Below, piece by piece: positions 13,270-16,480 of a stretch of DNA of 16,480 nt (positions are counted from its first letter, which is position 1; the number at the start of each line of letters is the position of its first letter). The position numbers and the translations under genes were made by a program. The notes under the pieces were generated by a model. It saw only the letters and a program-made list of their open reading frames with translations. It did no database searches and had not been told where the DNA came from. Source of the DNA: Nitrosopumilales archaeon. Lineage in GTDB: Archaea > Thermoproteota > Nitrososphaeria > Nitrososphaerales > Nitrososphaeraceae. Location: contig WJXE01000012.1 of the NCBI GenBank assembly GCA_009665115.1, positions 1-16,480 on the forward strand. The letters run 5' to 3'.

Positions 13270-14859
13270 ATGTTCGATCAGCTCAGAAGGGCATTTTCAA
13301 GCGCCACTAAGAGTATAGGCCAAAGAGAGCTCTCCGAAAAAGATATTGATAATATCTTATTTGATCTGCAGCTTGGCTTGTTGGAAAGTGATGTTGCACA
13401 AGAGGTAACCGACGATCTCTCTGCAAAATTGAAAAAAGAATTACTTGGATTAAAACTGGAAAAAGATCAGATTAAAGAGGAATTGATCAGATTAAAATTC
13501 CAAACTGTTATCGCAGAAATGTTTTCGAAGACCGGAAAAGTAGATCTAATTGACAAAATTAAAGTAAAGAGGGAATTAAAAGGCGGCCCGTTCGTTGTCG
13601 TATTTCTTGGAATCAATGGGACTGGCAAGACTACGACAGTCGCAAAAATAGCCAATCTGCTACGGAAAAATGGTATTTCTGTAGTGTTGGCAGCTGCCGA
13701 TACCCATCGTGCCGGGGCTATCGAGCAACTAACCCAGCACGCCGAGAAATTAGCGTTAAAGGTCATTGCCCAAAGATACGGAGCTGATCCTTCTGCCGTG
13801 GGTAGGGACGCAGTTGATTATAGTAAGAAGCATCACATCGACGCTGTGCTAATCGACACAGCCGGCAGAATGCAGACCGCCAAAAATTTGATGGACGAGA
13901 TAGGCAAGATCGTCAAAGTGGTAAAGCCAGATATAAAATTATTTGTCGGTGATTCATTAGCTGGGAATGATACGATAAATCAAGCTAGGGAGTTTTTTGA
14001 ATATACTAAATTTGACGGCGCGATATTAACCAAAACGGATGCAGATGCCAAAGGCGGTTCTGCAATTTCAATAGTTTATACTACTTCCAAACCGATTGTT
14101 TACCTTGGAGTTGGGCAGGGATACGATGATATAATCCCGTTTGACATGGGTAAATTCCTTCAATCTCTATTCGGCAACGCGCAGAAAATTAATATGGACA
14201 ATTCGGTTTTGAGACTAGAACAAACCTCTGAACCTATTGGGGCTGGAAAATCAAAGGTGGAACCTTCGTCTAGTGGGCTATCTGCCAAGCCAGCTGACGA
14301 ATTACGAAAACCTGCGATTAGGACAACTCGTGCAAAGGAGACTAGCGATGCAGTTGACTATTCCACAACACCAGCAGGGGAAGAAAAATCAAAATCCTCA
14401 CCATCAACTCTCCCGGAATCAGTAATACGTGTAGCAGAGCCGGAAAACGACACCAAACCTACGTTAGAGGTTGAATCTGAATCCACACTTTTAAAAGACA
14501 AGACGCAGGTGTCTGAAACACCCTATTTTGTAAAGGAAAGCCGAGAAGACATTGATCTAGCACATACTCACGAAGAGGCAGAGAAAAAGAAGAGTCGCTT
14601 TAGCAGGCTTTTCAGTAGAAGGAAGAACGACAAAAAACCAGGGATAGTCGAAGAACCCGATACCAAAATGACAGCTGAGAAGGACAATATGATACAAGAG
14701 ACGGACGAGGAAAGTAAAGATACGAACATGGAAGGTAAAGATCAGAGAAGGGAAAAGAAGGATTCAAAGAGAGCAGGAGAAAAAGAAGAGCAGGGAAGGG
14801 ATGCCGACGAGAAAGTAGTATATCTTAGCGATGAAGACATTGAAGACCTGCTTAAGTAA
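13270..14859 (+). CDS. ftsY: Signal recognition particle receptor FtsY with long C-terminal extension
   Basis: GTPase that docks SRP-ribosome complexes at the membrane during co-translational export. Residues 1-~95 are the helical N domain (LSEKDIDNILFDLQLGLLESDVA), and ~100-302 the G domain: P-loop GINGTGKT (114-121), AADTHRAGAIEQL, DTAGR (196-200), TKTDADAKGG (254-263) and the closing GQGYDDIIPFD...FLQSLFG. The usual archaeal FtsY ends there. This one continues for about 227 residues of Ser/Pro/Glu/Lys-rich, presumably disordered sequence with a basic patch (KKKSRFSRLFSRRKNDKK) that could bind membrane lipid, ending LSDEDIEDLLK. There is no N-terminal acidic A domain, so the tail may replace it. 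The 3' end overlaps argF by 29 bases, so the two are probably co-transcribed. Confidence 0.95.
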   Translation: MFDQLRRAFSSATKSIGQRELSEKDIDNILFDLQLGLLESDVAQEVTDDLSAKLKKELLGLKLEKDQIKEELIRLKFQTVIAEMFSKTGKVDLIDKIKVKRELKGGPFVVVFLGINGTGKTTTVAKIANLLRKNGISVVLAAADTHRAGAIEQLTQHAEKLALKVIAQRYGADPSAVGRDAVDYSKKHHIDAVLIDTAGRMQTAKNLMDEIGKIVKVVKPDIKLFVGDSLAGNDTINQAREFFEYTKFDGAILTKTDADAKGGSAISIVYTTSKPIVYLGVGQGYDDIIPFDMGKFLQSLFGNAQKINMDNSVLRLEQTSEPIGAGKSKVEPSSSGLSAKPADELRKPAIRTTRAKETSDAVDYSTTPAGEEKSKSSPSTLPESVIRVAEPENDTKPTLEVESESTLLKDKTQVSETPYFVKESREDIDLAHTHEEAEKKKSRFSRLFSRRKNDKKPGIVEEPDTKMTAEKDNMIQETDEESKDTNMEGKDQRREKKDSKRAGEKEEQGRDADEKVVYLSDEDIEDLLK

Positions 14860-15793
14860 AAAAGACGTTCTTAGTCTGATGGACGTAAACCCAGAAGAAA
14901 TTTTTTCAATATTAAGATTAGCGAGCCGCTTTAAAAAAGAGTCAAGACGTAGAAAATCAGACTCGTTACTCAAAGGAAAAGTTCTGGGTATGATTTTCCA
15001 AAAACCATCCACCAGGACTCGTGTAAGTTTTGAAACAGGAATGTATCAACTCGGTGGAAGTGTAGTATATCTTAGCACTAGCGATATCCAATTGGCACGT
15101 GGAGAATCTATAGAAGATACAGCACGATCCTTGTCACTATATCTAAATTGTATAGTAGCGCGACTTTATTGTCATGTGGACATACAAAGATTGGCTACAT
15201 ACGCTTCTGTCCCTGTTATAAATGGACTTTCTGATACCTTCCATCCATGTCAGATACTTGCGGACATGCTGACGATTCAGGAGCAGAAGAAAAAACTAGA
15301 AGGATTAAATGTTACGTGGATAGGTGATGGCAATAACGTTTGCAATGATTTGGTGTTGGGTTGTGCAAAGACTGGCATGAATATAGCGGTAGCTTGTCCT
15401 CGTGGCTATGAACCATCACACCAGGTGGTAATGTTGGGAAAAAGAGAAGGACAAAAGACAGGATCGGAAATAAGTATTACAGACGATCCTGCTGCTGCCG
15501 CTAGAAATGCCGATGTAGTTGTGACTGATACATTTATTTCTATAGGTAGAAATGGAGAAAAGATCACTCGCAATAAGGCCTTTCTTCCAAGATACCAGGT
15601 AAACTCTAAACTTATGAAGTTGGCGAAAAAGGATGCCATTTTCATGCATTGTCTTCCTGCCACACGAGGTCAAGAAGTAACCTCAGACGTAATTGATGGG
15701 AAAGCTTCAGTTGTGTGGGAAGAGGCCGAAAACAGATTGCACGTTCAAAAAGCACTAATGTGCTTGCTGATAAGTACCAAAAAAGGAGCTTAA
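14831..15793 (+). CDS. argF: Ornithine carbamoyltransferase
   Basis: Transfers the carbamoyl group from carbamoyl phosphate to ornithine, giving citrulline in arginine biosynthesis; cytoplasmic homotrimer. Family landmarks are carbamoyl-phosphate motif STRTR (60-64), HPCQ (138-141), the HCLPA catalytic motif (273-277), and the ornithine-binding loop DTFISIG (233-239). In most OTCs that loop is D-x-W-x-SMG, so Met is replaced by Ile here. Length (320) is normal. The ATG at 14831 lies inside the last codons of ftsY in another frame; starting there gives the expected N-terminus with LSKKDVLSL...NPEEI, whereas the next ATG (14879) would cut it. Translation is probably coupled to ftsY. It belongs to the pfdA-ftsY-argF cluster, although its pathway is unrelated. 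Confidence 0.95.
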   Translation: MKTLKTCLSKKDVLSLMDVNPEEIFSILRLASRFKKESRRRKSDSLLKGKVLGMIFQKPSTRTRVSFETGMYQLGGSVVYLSTSDIQLARGESIEDTARSLSLYLNCIVARLYCHVDIQRLATYASVPVINGLSDTFHPCQILADMLTIQEQKKKLEGLNVTWIGDGNNVCNDLVLGCAKTGMNIAVACPRGYEPSHQVVMLGKREGQKTGSEISITDDPAAAARNADVVVTDTFISIGRNGEKITRNKAFLPRYQVNSKLMKLAKKDAIFMHCLPATRGQEVTSDVIDGKASVVWEEAENRLHVQKALMCLLISTKKGA

Positions 15794-16101
15794 TCACAAC
15801 CTATTCTCCGTTTTTGGTCCGAGTGCTAGAAATAATGGACTAAACGAAGTTGCGCCATACGGTTTTTTGAGCTGAAGTGCTTCACGACAATTCCTGGAAT
15901 GGTCATTGTATAATAAATAATTATCTTTGAGAACCAGCTAGTCAAGTCATTCACACTGAGAATGGGGTGAAGCGAAGATTCTTCAACACTTAGTAAACGA
16001 TAATTTCTGGACCATCGGACAAACTACTCTTAATAAAGGAATTTATTTCGACTTTTCCAAATACGATGAGATTTTAAATATGGCAATTTAGGTGTAGCTC
16101 C
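15794..16101. other. Intergenic region between argF and the Rieske gene
   Basis: Contains a six-T run (15863-15868) about 70 bases after argF that may serve as terminator, and the Rieske promoter at the right end. Minus-strand frames of around 40 codons occur but are unrecognised. No tRNA, box C/D RNA or repeat could be identified by eye. Confidence 0.45.
16072..16080 (+). promoter_or_regulatory. TATA box of the Rieske gene
   Basis: TTTTAAATA is centred exactly 26 bases before the ATG at 16102, which is classical archaeal spacing for a leaderless mRNA. Confidence 0.5.
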
Positions 16102-16410
16102 ATGGCAAAGGTTGTAGTAGGAAAAACTTCTGATATTCCAGAAGGAAAGTTAACACATGTAACAGCAGGTGGAAAGGAAGTTCTAGTTGCGAATGTAGGG
16201 GGAAATTATTATGCAATGGGTGATACTTGCAACCATGCAGGAGCTGAGCTTCATGAGGGGGAGCTTAATGGCAAGGAGCTGACGTGCCCTTGGCATGGTG
16301 CAAAATGGGATGTAACGAACGGCAACCTATTGTGGTTTCCTGCCAAATTAAACCCAGAAGAGTCATTCAAGGTTAGTATAGAAAATGGGACAGTCTATCT
16401 AGAGGTCTAA
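16102..16410 (+). CDS. Rieske [2Fe-2S] ferredoxin
   Basis: Small soluble electron carrier of the Rieske type, 102 residues, similar in size to bacterial BphA3 or NirD-like ferredoxins. The cluster ligands are C43-x-H45 (CNHAGAEL) and C62-x2-H65 (CPWHGAKWDV), followed by the conserved D-x-x-x-G turn. No transmembrane anchor or catalytic oxygenase domain is fused, so it must shuttle electrons to or from a separate partner that is not in this window. The disulfide-forming cysteines of high-potential bc1-type Rieske proteins are absent, as expected for the low-potential ferredoxin class. It is monocistronic, with its own TATA box. The physiological partner is unknown. Confidence 0.94.
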   Translation: MAKVVVGKTSDIPEGKLTHVTAGGKEVLVANVGGNYYAMGDTCNHAGAELHEGELNGKELTCPWHGAKWDVTNGNLLWFPAKLNPEESFKVSIENGTVYLEV

Positions 16411-16417
16411 TAATAAA

Positions 16418-16446
16418 TCTACCCGTAAAGTGGCTACTGAGCCGGT
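16418..16446 (+). terminator. Possible hairpin after the Rieske gene
   Basis: CTACC and GGTAG arms enclose a second small stem GGCT-ACTG-AGCC, shortly after the stop codon. No strong T-run follows, so support is weak. Confidence 0.25.
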
Positions 16447-16448
16447 AG

Positions 16449-16457
16449 GTATATAAC
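16449..16457 (+). promoter_or_regulatory. TATA-like box near the right edge
   Basis: GTATATAAC is a good TATA match whose expected start site falls at about the last base of the window. It suggests a plus-strand gene beginning just beyond it. Confidence 0.3.
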
Positions 16458-16480
16458 AAATTTCTTGCATCACCCACAAT

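Noticed and set aside
1..16480. CRISPR array, insertion sequence or integrated element
   Set aside because: No regularly spaced repeats, transposase motifs, integrase, or tRNA-linked attachment site were found on either strand.

Overview
The window looks like chromosome from an ammonia-oxidising archaeon of the class Nitrososphaeria (Thaumarchaeota), probably order Nitrososphaerales. The evidence is an archaeal ATP-dependent DNA ligase, an archaeal prefoldin alpha subunit directly followed by the SRP receptor gene ftsY, a geranylgeranyl-reductase-family protein and a DUF6659-type protein resembling versions I associate with this class, and many genes with a TATA-like box about 26-29 bases before the start codon (leaderless transcription). 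Asn-rich spacers in exported proteins and the low G+C also fit. Genus cannot be fixed from sequence alone.

Layout. 1-681: 3' part of a secreted protein with an internal repeat and a poly-Asn linker. 856-2640: DNA ligase. 2641-3641: about 1 kb with no convincing gene but two copies of a CCCTCCCGGGAGG palindrome. 3642-5716 (minus strand): a decay zone holding a small unknown ORF, a DUF488-family pseudogene broken by at least three frameshifts and several stops, an intact multi-pass membrane protein, and a frameshifted fragment of an AAA+ ATPase. 5704-6666 (minus): SPL-like radical SAM protein. 7046-7921 (minus): unrecognised coiled-coil protein. 8293-9324: geranylgeranyl reductase family flavoprotein. 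9654-10535: NAD(P)H-hydrate dehydratase. 10918-11271: DUF6659-like protein. 11470-12552: NitT/SsuA-type periplasmic-binding protein without visible transporter partners. 12722-15793: tight cluster pfdA-ftsY-argF, with ftsY and argF overlapping by 29 bases. 16102-16410: small Rieske ferredoxin.

How the genes relate. Most are single housekeeping units with their own promoters: DNA joining (lig), repair of hydrated NAD(P)H (nnrD), isoprenoid reduction (GGR family), co-translational folding and targeting (pfdA, ftsY), arginine synthesis (argF), and electron transfer (Rieske). Only pfdA-ftsY-argF is arranged as an operon.

No new multi-gene system is evident. The points most worth a second look are the two heavily decayed genes on the minus strand, the ~227-residue charged C-terminal extension of FtsY whose last residues resemble its own N domain, the paired palindromes at 3003-3146, and the repeat-containing Asn-rich secreted protein at the left edge. 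All family assignments come from reading motifs by eye; no database search was run.
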